Shown: in pieces, positions 42,075-50,820 of the stretch | Position numbering within the stretch: the first letter of the stretch is position 1 | How the letters are laid out: every line of letters begins with the position of its first letter | Assembly (NCBI GenBank): GCA_947649205.1 | Contig: CANSQM010000010.1 | Location: 1-64,000 of the forward strand | DNA length: 64,000 bases | Direction of reading: 5' to 3' | From: an uncultured Enterorhabdus sp. | Lineage (GTDB): Bacteria; Actinomycetota; Coriobacteriia; Coriobacteriales; Eggerthellaceae | Program-made: the position numbers and the translations under genes | Notes under the pieces: generated by a model | What the model was told of the DNA's origin: nothing | Seen by the model: the letters and a program-made list of their open reading frames with translations, nothing else | Databases searched by the model: none

Positions 42075-44537
42075 ATGGAAGAGAACGAGCGTTTCGCTCC
42101 CACCGAGTTCGTGTCCGAGGGGAAAGTCACCCGTCGCACCTTCGTGAAGGGCGCCGGCTGGCTGACCATCACCTCGGCCCTGGGGGCTGCGGCCGTGGGC
42201 TGTGCCCCGGCTGAGAAGCCGGCCGAGGAGGAGTCGTTGGCCGAGACCGGCCCGGTGACCGATCCGGAAGAGGGCTTCACCTACAAGAGCGCCTGCTGCT
42301 CGGTGAACTGCACGTCCCGCTGCCATCTGCGGGCCCGCGTGAAGGACGATAAGATCTACACCGTCACCCCGGGTCAGATGCCCGGCCGCGACGACTACGC
42401 CAACTGCTGCCTGCGCTCCATCGGCCTGGGCACGCGCACCCATGACGAGAACGTGCGCGTCATGCACCCCATGAAGCGCACCGGCGAGCGCGGCAGCGGT
42501 GAGTTCGAGCAGATTTCCTGGGAGCAGGCCATCGAGGAGATCGCCGAGCGCATGGAGGCCACCAAGGCCACCTATGGGGCCAAGTCCTGCGGCTTCTACT
42601 CGTTCACCGGCAACCTGTCGAAGCTCTCGTGGGAGGCGCCTACCCGCTTCGCCGGCACCTACGGCGGCACCACCTTCGATATCGAGGGCATCATGGGCGA
42701 CCATGGCGCCACCATGGGCATGACGCTGTGCTTCGGCCAGGGTCGCGGCGCCCATGACACCCGCGACTACCTGAACTCCAACCTGGTGGTGCTGTGGGGC
42801 CGCAACGTGGCCGACACCCACACTTCCGAGTTCCGCTACCTCGTGAAGGCCCGCGAGAACGGCGCCAAGATCGTCGTGGTGGACCCGCGCCTGTGCGCCA
42901 CCGCCGCCATTGCCGACGAGTGGATTCCCCTGAAGCCCCAGACCGACCCGGCTTTGGCCCTCGGCATGATGAACGTCATCATCGGCAAGGATCTGCACGC
43001 CAAGGACTGGCTCCTCGCCAATTCCGTGGCTCCCTTCCTCGTGCGCGAGTCCGACGGCGCGCTCCTGCGCGACGGCGAGGGCGATGAGGCCCCGTGGCTC
43101 GTGTGGGACGAGGCCGCCGGTAAGGCAGTGCCCAACACCACCGAGGGCGTGAAGGCGGCCCTGTCCGGCACCTTCGACGTGAACGGCGAGCAGTGCCGCA
43201 CCGCCTTCGACCACCTGTGCGACGAGGTGTCGAAGTACACGCTGGAGTACACCGCCGAGATCACCGGCCTGGCTCCCGAGGTCATCGAGAACTTCGCCCT
43301 GGAGTACATCAACGCCAAGCCCGCGGGCATCCGCATGGGCCAGGGCATGCAGCGCGTGTACAACTCCCATTCGCCCTTCCGCACCGTGGCCACCCTGGCC
43401 GCCGTGGCCGGCTACATCGGCGTGGAAGGCGGCGGCGCGTCCCACGCCGGCGGCACCGCGTCCATCCGCTCCACGCCCGGCATCACCATCCCGGCCTTCA
43501 ACTACGACGACTGGGCGAACACCGGTGAGAACGAGGGCACCATGGCGAAGAGCTCCACCCTCTACGAGCAGATTCTCACGGGCAAGCCCTATCCGCTCGA
43601 CTTCATGTGGTTCGCCAACTCGAACTTCATCAACATGAGCCCCGATGCCAATAAGATCGTGGGCGAGGTGTTGCCGAAGATCTCCACCATCGTGACCGTG
43701 GATCCCTACTGGACCTGGACGGCGAAGTACTCCGACTACGTGCTGCCCGCCTGCAACTACTGGGAGAAGTGGGACTTCCTCGATCGCTCGCCCTGGGTGT
43801 TCTTCCAGAGCCCCGCGGTGACGCCGGCCGGCGAGAGCAAGTCCGACGTGGAGATCATGTCGCTGCTGGCCGCCAAGGTGGGTCTGGGCGACCTGTGGAG
43901 CAAGACCGACGAGGAATGGGTGCGCAGCTTCGTGAACGAGGAGCATCCGGCCTGGGAGGGCTTTAACTTCGACACGGCCGTGGCCGACGGCATCTGGGGC
44001 CGCCCCGACGGCATCTACGACTCCCAGATCGTCTTCGCCGACGGCGTGTTCGCCACGCCCTCCACGAAGTTCACCTTCTACAACGACGACCTGGTGGAGT
44101 TTCAGGAGGAAGTGCCCTGCTACAAGCCGATGCTCGAGGATCCGACCGGGCCGCTCGGCGAGAAGTACCCGCTTGTGTTCCTGCAGTACCACGACCGCAT
44201 GAACGTGCACACCCAGCACATCGGCATCCCGGCGCTCGCGGGCATTCAAGACGAGCCGCTGCTGGAGATGAACCCGGTGGATGCCACGGCCCGCGACATC
44301 GCCGACGGCGACGTGGTGAGCATCGTGAACGACCGCGGCGCCTGCAAGATGAAGGTCTTCCTCACCGAGGGCATCGTACCGGGCGTGGTGGCCACCCAGA
44401 GCGGCTGGACCCCGGACTACACCATCGAGGGCAACTACCAGACCCTCACCCACTTGACGTTGAACCCCACGGAAGAGCACATTTCCCAGACCTGCACGGC
44501 TTTCTACGACGTGCTGGTGGAAGTAGAGAAGGCGTAG
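42075..44537 (+). CDS. Tat-exported molybdopterin oxidoreductase (DMSO reductase family, DmsA-like)
   Basis: 820 aa. Tat signal TRRTFVKGAG, lipobox-like AVGC, then the [4Fe-4S] set CSVNCTSRC...NCC, MPT-binding core and the C-terminal molydopterin-binding domain (PLVFLQYHDRMNVHTQHIG, TQSGWTPDY). It pairs with the DmsB-like gene 7 nt on. Substrate unknown. In E. coli DmsA the molybdenum ligand is a Ser in a GDYSS context; the matching stretch here reads GDHGATMG, with no Ser or Cys at that point by eye. ATG after GAGGAGGACT; a TATACT at 42019 may be the -10. Confidence 0.88.
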   Translation: MEENERFAPTEFVSEGKVTRRTFVKGAGWLTITSALGAAAVGCAPAEKPAEEESLAETGPVTDPEEGFTYKSACCSVNCTSRCHLRARVKDDKIYTVTPGQMPGRDDYANCCLRSIGLGTRTHDENVRVMHPMKRTGERGSGEFEQISWEQAIEEIAERMEATKATYGAKSCGFYSFTGNLSKLSWEAPTRFAGTYGGTTFDIEGIMGDHGATMGMTLCFGQGRGAHDTRDYLNSNLVVLWGRNVADTHTSEFRYLVKARENGAKIVVVDPRLCATAAIADEWIPLKPQTDPALALGMMNVIIGKDLHAKDWLLANSVAPFLVRESDGALLRDGEGDEAPWLVWDEAAGKAVPNTTEGVKAALSGTFDVNGEQCRTAFDHLCDEVSKYTLEYTAEITGLAPEVIENFALEYINAKPAGIRMGQGMQRVYNSHSPFRTVATLAAVAGYIGVEGGGASHAGGTASIRSTPGITIPAFNYDDWANTGENEGTMAKSSTLYEQILTGKPYPLDFMWFANSNFINMSPDANKIVGEVLPKISTIVTVDPYWTWTAKYSDYVLPACNYWEKWDFLDRSPWVFFQSPAVTPAGESKSDVEIMSLLAAKVGLGDLWSKTDEEWVRSFVNEEHPAWEGFNFDTAVADGIWGRPDGIYDSQIVFADGVFATPSTKFTFYNDDLVEFQEEVPCYKPMLEDPTGPLGEKYPLVFLQYHDRMNVHTQHIGIPALAGIQDEPLLEMNPVDATARDIADGDVVSIVNDRGACKMKVFLTEGIVPGVVATQSGWTPDYTIEGNYQTLTHLTLNPTEEHISQTCTAFYDVLVEVEKA

Positions 44538-44544
44538 GTGCGAC

Positions 44545-45105
44545 ATGGCTAAGCAATACGGAATGGTGATCGACACGACGCGCTGCATGGGCTGCCAGAC
44601 CTGTGCTGTGGCCTGCAAGGTGTCCAACGACGTGCCCGGCGAGCTGTACTGGGCCCATGTGGAAGGGCTTGACGGCGAGCTGTACCGCCCCGTGGGCACG
44701 TTCCCGGCCGTGAAGATGAACTTCCGCCCCACCCTGTGCAACCACTGCGCCGAAGCCGCCTGCGTGGCGAACTGCCCCACGGGCGCCATGGCCAAGCGCT
44801 CGGACAATGGCGCCGTTGTGGTGGACACCGAGGTCTGTATCGGCTGCGGCACCTGCGTGACCGCCTGTCCCTACGGCGTGCCGCAGATCGACGAGGAGGC
44901 GGCTGTGTCCTCGAAGTGCACGATGTGCTTCGACCGCCAGGACCACGACCATCGCCCCTGGTGCGTCCAGGCCTGTCCGGCCGAGGCCCGCATCGTCGGC
45001 GACCTGAACGATCCGGAAAGCGCGGTGTCCCAGTACATCGCCGAGAAGGGTGCCAAGCCCTACTTGGAGGAGCACGGCACCCAGCCGTCGGTGTACTACG
45101 TGTAA
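44545..45105 (+). CDS. DmsB-like [4Fe-4S] electron transfer subunit
   Basis: 186 aa, four ferredoxin motifs: CMGCQTCAVACK, CNHCAEAACVANCP, CIGCGTCVTACP and CTMCFDRQDHDHRPWCVQACP. Electron-transfer partner of the molybdoenzyme just upstream; probably folded and exported with it by the Tat system. There is no DmsC-type anchor next to it, so its quinol dehydrogenase is not evident; the membrane protein at 46094 (minus strand) is one candidate. Confidence 0.92.
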   Translation: MAKQYGMVIDTTRCMGCQTCAVACKVSNDVPGELYWAHVEGLDGELYRPVGTFPAVKMNFRPTLCNHCAEAACVANCPTGAMAKRSDNGAVVVDTEVCIGCGTCVTACPYGVPQIDEEAAVSSKCTMCFDRQDHDHRPWCVQACPAEARIVGDLNDPESAVSQYIAEKGAKPYLEEHGTQPSVYYV

Positions 45106-45200
45106 CGAGAACGGGGCGGCCGCCGGAAGAGGCGGCGGGCGCCTCGGGTGCTGCCGGGCCTGCGGACCGCGGGGTGCCACAGCCAAGAGCCCTCCCTGAC

Positions 45201-45239
45201 GGGTCGCGTCCCCGGTCGTTGTCGGCCGGGGTCGCGCCC
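45201..45239 (+). terminator. GC-rich hairpin after the DmsB-like gene
   Basis: GGGTCGCG.CCCCGG pairs with CCGGGG.CGCGCCC around GTCGTTGTCGG, with small bulges and no long T tract. Likely ends the dmsAB-like unit before the Crp/Fnr gene. Confidence 0.4.
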
Positions 45240-45298
45240 GTTTGGAGGCACTCGTGATAGGATGGGGGCTGCAAAGGCCACCGAGGGGAGGGGAGCCC

Positions 45299-46003
45299 AT
45301 GAGTTGGACGGGAAAGAACGAGGTGCTGCAGGAGCCGTTGGGCCGCGACGAGCTGGAGGCCATGCTCGACGGCATCGACGCCACCTACACGGTGAAGCGC
45401 GTGCCGGCAGGGGCCATGATCTTCTGGCTCGACGAGCCGAACGGCAACCACTACTACCTGGCCGAGGGCTCCGTGGAATGCTTCCGCGTGGATGCTGCCG
45501 GGCGCACCAAGGTGATCGACCGCTACGGGCCCGGGTGCTTTTTCGGCTACCACATCCTGCGGGACGACAACCTGCCCATGTCCACGGCCCGCAGCTGCGA
45601 CGACAGCCGCATCATCTCCATTCCCAAGGAATCGTTCTTCCGGCTGCTCCACGCCTACCCCGAGTTCACCGACCGGGTGGTGCGCTACTTGTTCGGGCTT
45701 CTGTCCATGCAGACCCGGGAAGTGGTGAGCCAGTCGTTCTACGGGGCCGGCCAGCGGGTGCCCATGCTGCTGGCCGAGCTTGCCCGGGAGCGCTGTGACG
45801 GGGGAGGGACCGCGCCGGCCCGGCCGACGGTGCTGCCCTACAGCAACAACGACCTGGCCGATATGCTGGGGCTCTCGCGCAACTCGGTGACCACGGCCCT
45901 GTCGCGCCTGCAATCCCAGGGCATCATCGAGAAGCAGCGCAACTGCATCCATGTCCTCGACCCCGCCAAATTGGAAGACATCGCCCAAATGGAAGGGGAG
46001 TAG
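45299..46003 (+). CDS. Crp/Fnr-family transcriptional regulator
   Basis: 234 aa. N-terminal cyclic-nucleotide-binding-like beta barrel (about 20-130) with VPAGAMIFWLDEPNG and YGPGCFFGYH, dimerisation helix, and a C-terminal Crp winged helix SNNDLADMLGLSRNSVTTALSRLQ. It lacks the N-terminal cysteine cluster of Fnr, so it does not sense oxygen by Fe-S; the ligand is unknown. Placed between the DmsAB-like pair and a convergent membrane protein, it probably controls one of them. ATG after GAGGGGAGGGG. Confidence 0.88.
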   Translation: MSWTGKNEVLQEPLGRDELEAMLDGIDATYTVKRVPAGAMIFWLDEPNGNHYYLAEGSVECFRVDAAGRTKVIDRYGPGCFFGYHILRDDNLPMSTARSCDDSRIISIPKESFFRLLHAYPEFTDRVVRYLFGLLSMQTREVVSQSFYGAGQRVPMLLAELARERCDGGGTAPARPTVLPYSNNDLADMLGLSRNSVTTALSRLQSQGIIEKQRNCIHVLDPAKLEDIAQMEGE

Positions 46004-46093
46004 AAAGGGCCCGCGACGGCGATCATCGCGGGCCCTCGGCGTTTCGGGCAGGTTATGGGAGGGGCTGTTGCGACGCTCCCGTCCTCTGCGCGG

Positions 46094-47215
46094 CTACTTG
46101 CGCTGGGGGATTTCGGTTTCTTCCACGGCGACGTAGACGAAGCCCGGCTTGCCCTCGGCGGGCAGCTCGTTGTAGGCCACCATCTCGGCGATCTCGGCCG
46201 GAGTGGCGGAAGCGGGCTCGGTTTCCACGAGGTAGGCGGTGGAGGCGCGGCGCTTCATGGCGGCCACGAAGTCCTTGGTGCCCACGAACACTTCCTGCAT
46301 CCACGGGTTCACGCCCAGCTTCTTCGCGCGGTACATGATGTAGGCGAAGGCGGCGATGTTGGCGCCCAGGGCCAGAAGCGACACCACGAGGTTCACGTTC
46401 GGGTCGTTCACGGAATCGGCGGCGAAGATGGAGTCGTTGGCGAACATGGGCACCATCTGGCAGAACATGCACCACATGGACAGCGTGAAGGCGCGGTTCT
46501 GGATCCAGCCGCCCTTGTTCCAGATGAGACCGGCAATGGTGGGGGCCAAAAGCAGGGCCACGCCGCAGTACCAGGAGTGGGTGGGCAGGTTGTTGTAGGT
46601 GTAGCAGAAGTTCCACAGGTCGTAGGCGATGATGAACACCCAGGTCATATCCGGCCACAGCATGTCCTGGCGCTTCTTGGAGATGTAGATGCCGAACCAG
46701 CCGGTCATGCACGCGATGTTGATGATGCCGGCGATGCCGTTGAACACGTTGTGCCAGCCGCCGTACAGGGTGACGCCCTCGGAGGATACCCAGGTGGTGC
46801 CGAAGGCGCGGATGGCGCTCTCGAAGTCGCTCACCACGGCGATGAGGATGTTGATGGCCACGATGACGAAGGGGAAGGCCTTGAACCAGTGGGCCCGGCC
46901 GATCTTGCCCCAGGAGTACTTGATCATCATGAAGCCGATGCAGCCAGCGGTAGCGGCGTACACCTTGGCGTAGTGGAACCAGCTGTTCATATCGGTGTGG
47001 GTGGGGTTGGTGAGCGCCCACTCGGCTCCGGCGGCCGCACCGATCTCCACGGCCAGGCAGTAGACGGTCATGGCGCCGCACACGCCGAAGAACATGAATA
47101 TGCCGCCTGCCTTGGTGCGACGGGCGAGCTCGTTCAGCAGGATGAGCAGGACGAGGACGAGAACGAGACCGAGCCATTGGTAGGCGGCGTTGGGGCCGTA
47201 CACATCGAAGAGCAT
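46094..47215 (-). CDS. Polytopic membrane protein, probably DUF5692 family
   Basis: 373 aa with about nine to ten hydrophobic segments, rich in Trp, Tyr and Cys (SWYCGVALLLAP, LWNFCYTYNNLPTHSW) and with a soluble C-terminal tail. It resembles the DUF5692 membrane proteins common in Eggerthellaceae; function not known. It is divergent from the FMN-binding lipoprotein / flavoprotein operon at 47561 and shares its AT-rich promoter region, and convergent with the Crp/Fnr gene. A role as membrane quinol dehydrogenase or permease for the adjoining reductases is plausible but not shown. Confidence 0.7.
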   Translation of the reverse strand: MLFDVYGPNAAYQWLGLVLVLVLLILLNELARRTKAGGIFMFFGVCGAMTVYCLAVEIGAAAGAEWALTNPTHTDMNSWFHYAKVYAATAGCIGFMMIKYSWGKIGRAHWFKAFPFVIVAINILIAVVSDFESAIRAFGTTWVSSEGVTLYGGWHNVFNGIAGIINIACMTGWFGIYISKKRQDMLWPDMTWVFIIAYDLWNFCYTYNNLPTHSWYCGVALLLAPTIAGLIWNKGGWIQNRAFTLSMWCMFCQMVPMFANDSIFAADSVNDPNVNLVVSLLALGANIAAFAYIMYRAKKLGVNPWMQEVFVGTKDFVAAMKRRASTAYLVETEPASATPAEIAEMVAYNELPAEGKPGFVYVAVEETEIPQRK

Positions 47216-47380
47216 GGGTATCCCTCCTTATTAGATACCGGGTAGGGAAGCTCGTCGCGGCCGGGGCGGATCGGCGGGCGCGGGTGCGCCTTCCGGTCCG
47301 CGTCTCCGACTCGGCCGCGACGGCTGCGCAAGGGATGCTTGCGGTCGTTGCCCTGTACCTTACTCGCCTTCGTATCTTCA

Positions 47381-47438
47381 GTCAATATCCATAAATTATC
47401 AAATTGGTAGTAGTTGACGGAACGTCAAATTTCGTCAA
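47381..47438. promoter_or_regulatory. Candidate operator array in the divergent region
   Basis: TTGACG (47414-47419) and CGTCAA (47423-47428) form a perfect inverted repeat with 3-nt spacer; a further CGTCAA follows at 47433-47438, 10 bp on. GTCAATAT occurs at 47381 and again at 47434. The set lies between the membrane protein (start 47215) and the FMN-binding gene (start 47561) and looks like a multi-site operator. Confidence 0.5.
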
Positions 47439-47487
47439 TATATCCTTGCTATACGGGTAAAACGCTGATATGCTCCGCAGCAATAAG

Positions 47488-47521
47488 TTCATGAATGTAA
47501 ATAAAAGAAAACTTTCATGAA
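47488..47521. promoter_or_regulatory. Paired TTCATGAA palindromes upstream of the FMN-binding gene
   Basis: The 8-bp palindrome TTCATGAA occurs at 47488-47495 and 47514-47521, 26 bp apart, in AT-rich DNA 40-70 bp before the start codon. Together with the array at 47381 they fill most of the 345-bp gap; no gene is seen there. Confidence 0.45.
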
Positions 47522-47560
47522 GAAATATCAGTCCAACAACGGCGAATGATTGGAGGGACT

Positions 47561-48133
47561 ATGAACGGCGTGAGGACAACGGCAGCGCTCTGCGGTGCCA
47601 CGGCGCTCGTGCTGGGACTTTCCGGATGCGGGGCCAGCTTCGAGGGCTCTGGTTCCAAGGATGCGGCCACGGCCGAGCAGCTGGCCCTGCGCACCGAGGA
47701 CCCTTGGGCGGCCGAAGCGACTGCGACGGGGCCGGCCCGGGCCGAGGGCGATCTGCATGATGGGGTGTACACGGGCCGCGGCCGCGGTATGGAGGGCTGG
47801 ATCTCCGTGACGCTGCTCGTGGACGACGGACGCCTGACGTGTTTGGAGACCGCCCAGGACGGCGAGAGCCAGAGCCGCGGCGGCTACGAGGCCATCCGCG
47901 ACGGGCGCTACGCCGCCATGATCGAGGCGGCCCAGGGCGCCGATATCGATGCCATCGCCGGGGCTACCATCACCACGGCCGGCGTGAAGCAGGCCGTGGA
48001 AGACGCCCTCGCCCAGGCCGAGGCGGGCGCCGCATCTGCCGAGGGTGCCGCCGCGGCCGACGCCGCCACGGCTGCCGATGCTGTTGCGTCCGGTGCCGCG
48101 ACGACCGAGAAGGAGGCTGGTAGCCGTGAGTAA
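47561..48133 (+). CDS. FMN-binding domain lipoprotein
   Basis: 190 aa. Signal peptide with lipobox LSGC, then an FMN_bind domain (about 65-145) with DGVYTGRGRGMEGWISVTLLV and the ApbE target motif DAIAGATITT, whose Thr should carry covalent FMN. A C-terminal Ala/Glu-rich tail follows. Such proteins move electrons to exported flavoprotein reductases. The flavoprotein gene overlaps its end, and apbE is 4 kb on. ATG after ATTGGAGGG. Confidence 0.9.
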   Translation: MNGVRTTAALCGATALVLGLSGCGASFEGSGSKDAATAEQLALRTEDPWAAEATATGPARAEGDLHDGVYTGRGRGMEGWISVTLLVDDGRLTCLETAQDGESQSRGGYEAIRDGRYAAMIEAAQGADIDAIAGATITTAGVKQAVEDALAQAEAGAASAEGAAAADAATAADAVASGAATTEKEAGSRE

Positions 48134-49970
48134 GCTCAATCAGGGCGCGGGCCTGTCGCGCCGCGACTTTCTGACCGGGTCGGCCCTGGCCGCGGCCGGG
48201 GCCGCTGCCGCAGGACTGCTCGCTCCCGAGGCGGCCCTCGCCGCGAGCGCCGAGCGCCGGGGCGACTGGACGCGGGAGGGCGACCCCGTGGCCGCCTCCG
48301 ACCCGAGCCATGCCACCAACGCGAGCGCCGCCGACGGCACCTTCCGGGAGCACGACGCCGCGAGCTTCCCCGCCAACGACGCCACGCCCATTCCGCCCCG
48401 GGCCGTGCCCGCAGCGTGGGACTACGAGTGCGACATCTGCGTGGTGGGCGCCGGAGGCGGTGGCCTGAACGCCGCGGCTCGCGCCTGCGAGCTGGGGGCC
48501 GAGGTCATCTGCGTGGAGGCCATGGGGCTTCCCGGCGGCAACGCCCAGGAGGCGGGCATGTGCGGCATCCTCGGCGGCTACTCCGGCCAGGAGGAGAAGA
48601 AGTTCGCCTTCCCGAGCTACCCCTTCTCGCCCCAGGCCCTGACCGACTGGGCCATGGACGAGTACCACTACGCGGCCGACCCCAAGCTCATCTACAAGAT
48701 CGCCGAGGAAGGGGGCAGGAGCCTCGACTGGATGGCCGACTGCGGCGTGCACTGGCGCCTCGGCGAGGTGCCCGTGTACGTGGCCCCCAAGCGCTCGACG
48801 CTGGACCACCACGTGCTGAAGATGAAGGATGCCACCGATGCCATGTTCAACTACGGCTACAAGCACGGGGTGGAGTTCCTCTTCCAGAGCCCGGCGGTGG
48901 CGCTTGTGCAGGACGGGGACGGGCGCATCGTGGGCGTCGTGGTGAACGAGGACTACGGCGCGGAGAAGTTCATCCACGCGAAGCGCGCCGTCGTCCTCAC
49001 GGCCGGCGGCTTCTGCAACAACAAGGCGCTGCTCGACAAGTACATCCCCACGGCGGCCATGGGCTGCGCCTCCAGCTATCTGACGGCCGGCGAGACCGGC
49101 GAGTGCTTCCGCATGGGGCTCGGAGTGGGGGCCGATGTGTCCGGCTTCAACAGCTCAGCCTCCTTCGACGGCGGTGTGGACTGGCAGGCCGAGGGCGGCA
49201 CCTGGGCGCGGTTCCTCTACGACGGCATGACCCAGCTGTCGCGCCAGCCGTGGCTGACCATCGACCGCTGCGGCAACCGCCTGCGCTATATGGACTCCCG
49301 CGTGGCCGAGGACGGCGCCAACGCCATCTACGCCCTGGGCGACTTGGCCACCATCCAGATGACCCCGCCGGGCCACCGCTCCTACATCGTCTTCGACGCG
49401 AACTACGAGGATCACTTGGCGGGCTTCGCCCAGGAGCACTGCCGCAAGCTGCTGACCCCGGACCTGGAGCAGATCGAGAAGGTGCCCGAGCACTACCGCG
49501 ACTGGCACCACGGCGTGGCCGATGCCATCGAGGCCGACGTGCTGAAGCGCCGCGACACCTTAGAAGAGCTGGAGGCCGACCTGGGCCTGGCCGAAGGGGT
49601 GCTCACCGAGGCCGTGGAGCGGTGGAATGCGGCCTGCGAGCGGGGCGAGGACGACTTCATGTACCCCATGCCGTCCGAGTGGCTGCACGCCATCACCACG
49701 CCGCCCTTCTACGGCTGCCGCATCGGCGGCAACCTCTACGGCACCAAGGCCGGCCTGCTCATCAACGACCAGATGCAGGTGGTGGGCACGAGCGGCCGCG
49801 TCATTCCGGGGCTCTACGCCGGCTGGCACACCGCGGGCGGCGCCTGCGGCGAGAACAGCTACATCGGCGATCCCATTCTGGGATCGCTCATGGGCGATGT
49901 GGGCTTGGCGTTCTGCGGCGGCTACCTCTGCGGTACCTCGGCGGTGGAAAACGAGATGGGCGAGGCCTAG
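48126..49970 (+). CDS. Tat-exported FAD-binding flavoprotein reductase
   Basis: 614 aa. Tat signal LSRRDFLTGSALAAAG with cleavage near EAALA; FAD-binding DICVVGAGGGGLNAAAR; C-terminal GGACGENSYIGDPILGS FAD contact. Flavocytochrome c / 3-ketosteroid dehydrogenase superfamily, reducing an unknown organic acceptor outside the cell with electrons from the FMN-lipoprotein upstream. Unlike the 21436 protein it has no lipobox and has a long spacer (about 45-95) after the signal. GTG start after GAAGGAGG, overlapping the upstream gene by 8 nt. Confidence 0.88.
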   Translation: MSKLNQGAGLSRRDFLTGSALAAAGAAAAGLLAPEAALAASAERRGDWTREGDPVAASDPSHATNASAADGTFREHDAASFPANDATPIPPRAVPAAWDYECDICVVGAGGGGLNAAARACELGAEVICVEAMGLPGGNAQEAGMCGILGGYSGQEEKKFAFPSYPFSPQALTDWAMDEYHYAADPKLIYKIAEEGGRSLDWMADCGVHWRLGEVPVYVAPKRSTLDHHVLKMKDATDAMFNYGYKHGVEFLFQSPAVALVQDGDGRIVGVVVNEDYGAEKFIHAKRAVVLTAGGFCNNKALLDKYIPTAAMGCASSYLTAGETGECFRMGLGVGADVSGFNSSASFDGGVDWQAEGGTWARFLYDGMTQLSRQPWLTIDRCGNRLRYMDSRVAEDGANAIYALGDLATIQMTPPGHRSYIVFDANYEDHLAGFAQEHCRKLLTPDLEQIEKVPEHYRDWHHGVADAIEADVLKRRDTLEELEADLGLAEGVLTEAVERWNAACERGEDDFMYPMPSEWLHAITTPPFYGCRIGGNLYGTKAGLLINDQMQVVGTSGRVIPGLYAGWHTAGGACGENSYIGDPILGSLMGDVGLAFCGGYLCGTSAVENEMGEA

Positions 49971-50033
49971 GGCCGCGCTCGGAACGCGCGGGGCGCAGGA
50001 CGTTCCGCGGGATTGCTTCGGAAGGAGCTGACT

Positions 50034-50804
50034 ATGAACGATATGAAAGCAATGGCGCGGCCGTTTCTCACGCTGTACGCCATGGCGCTCGTGATGGCTA
50101 TTCTGGCCCGCATCGGGCTTGCCGTGGCCGGGGGCACCGGCGTGCTCGCCTTCGACTACATCTCGGCGTCCGGCGTGCCCATTCTGGATGTGATCTGCTC
50201 CATCCTCACGGGCTCGGCCTTCGTGGCCTTCCTGTTCGCGGCGGGGCTCGCGCTCGTGGTGTCCACGGCCGGTCCGGTGCTCTACGGGGCGCTTGCGGCC
50301 CGCGGCGAGGGGCGGCCGCGCCCGGCAACGGCGTTTCTATGGGGCTGGGCCACGGCGCTGGTGGCCATTGTGTGCCTGGTCGTGGTGGTGCTCGGCATCC
50401 TGTCGGCGGTGCAGGTGGGCTCCATGAGCTCGAAGTTGCCGGGGCTGCCCGTCATTGTGCTGGGCGTTATCGCCTTCGCCGCTTTCCTGGGCACGCTGCT
50501 CGGCGCGGCATCGATGGTGGTGTGTGCCTGTGTGGCCCGCGCCCGTGCGGGGCACAGCTTGGGGACGAGCCTTGTGGCGGCCGCAGCTGGCTGCGGCGCG
50601 GTGGTAATGCTGCTCACCGTGGGCACCTTCTCGGCCCTGAACGTGGCGACGGTGAGCCTGCCGGTCCTCGGCGGCTGGGCGGCGGCCGACCTGGTCGTGA
50701 ATGTGGCCCTGCTGTTCGGCTCCGCGGCCCTTATCCGCAAGCTGGAAGGCACTCCGGCGCCGAAGGCGAGCGTACCGGTGCAGCCAAAGGCGGCGCTGTC
50801 GTAG
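50034..50804 (+). CDS. Integral membrane protein of unknown function
   Basis: 256 aa with about six to seven hydrophobic segments (first about 8-30) and a short basic Pro/Ala C-terminus. No family recognised. It follows the flavoprotein by 63 bp in the same direction with GGAAGGAG before the ATG, so it is likely part of the same operon and could be a transporter or membrane anchor for that system. Converges with the MarR gene 16 nt away. Confidence 0.75.
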   Translation: MNDMKAMARPFLTLYAMALVMAILARIGLAVAGGTGVLAFDYISASGVPILDVICSILTGSAFVAFLFAAGLALVVSTAGPVLYGALAARGEGRPRPATAFLWGWATALVAIVCLVVVVLGILSAVQVGSMSSKLPGLPVIVLGVIAFAAFLGTLLGAASMVVCACVARARAGHSLGTSLVAAAAGCGAVVMLLTVGTFSALNVATVSLPVLGGWAAADLVVNVALLFGSAALIRKLEGTPAPKASVPVQPKAALS

Positions 50805-50820
50805 CGGGTGGCGAAATACC

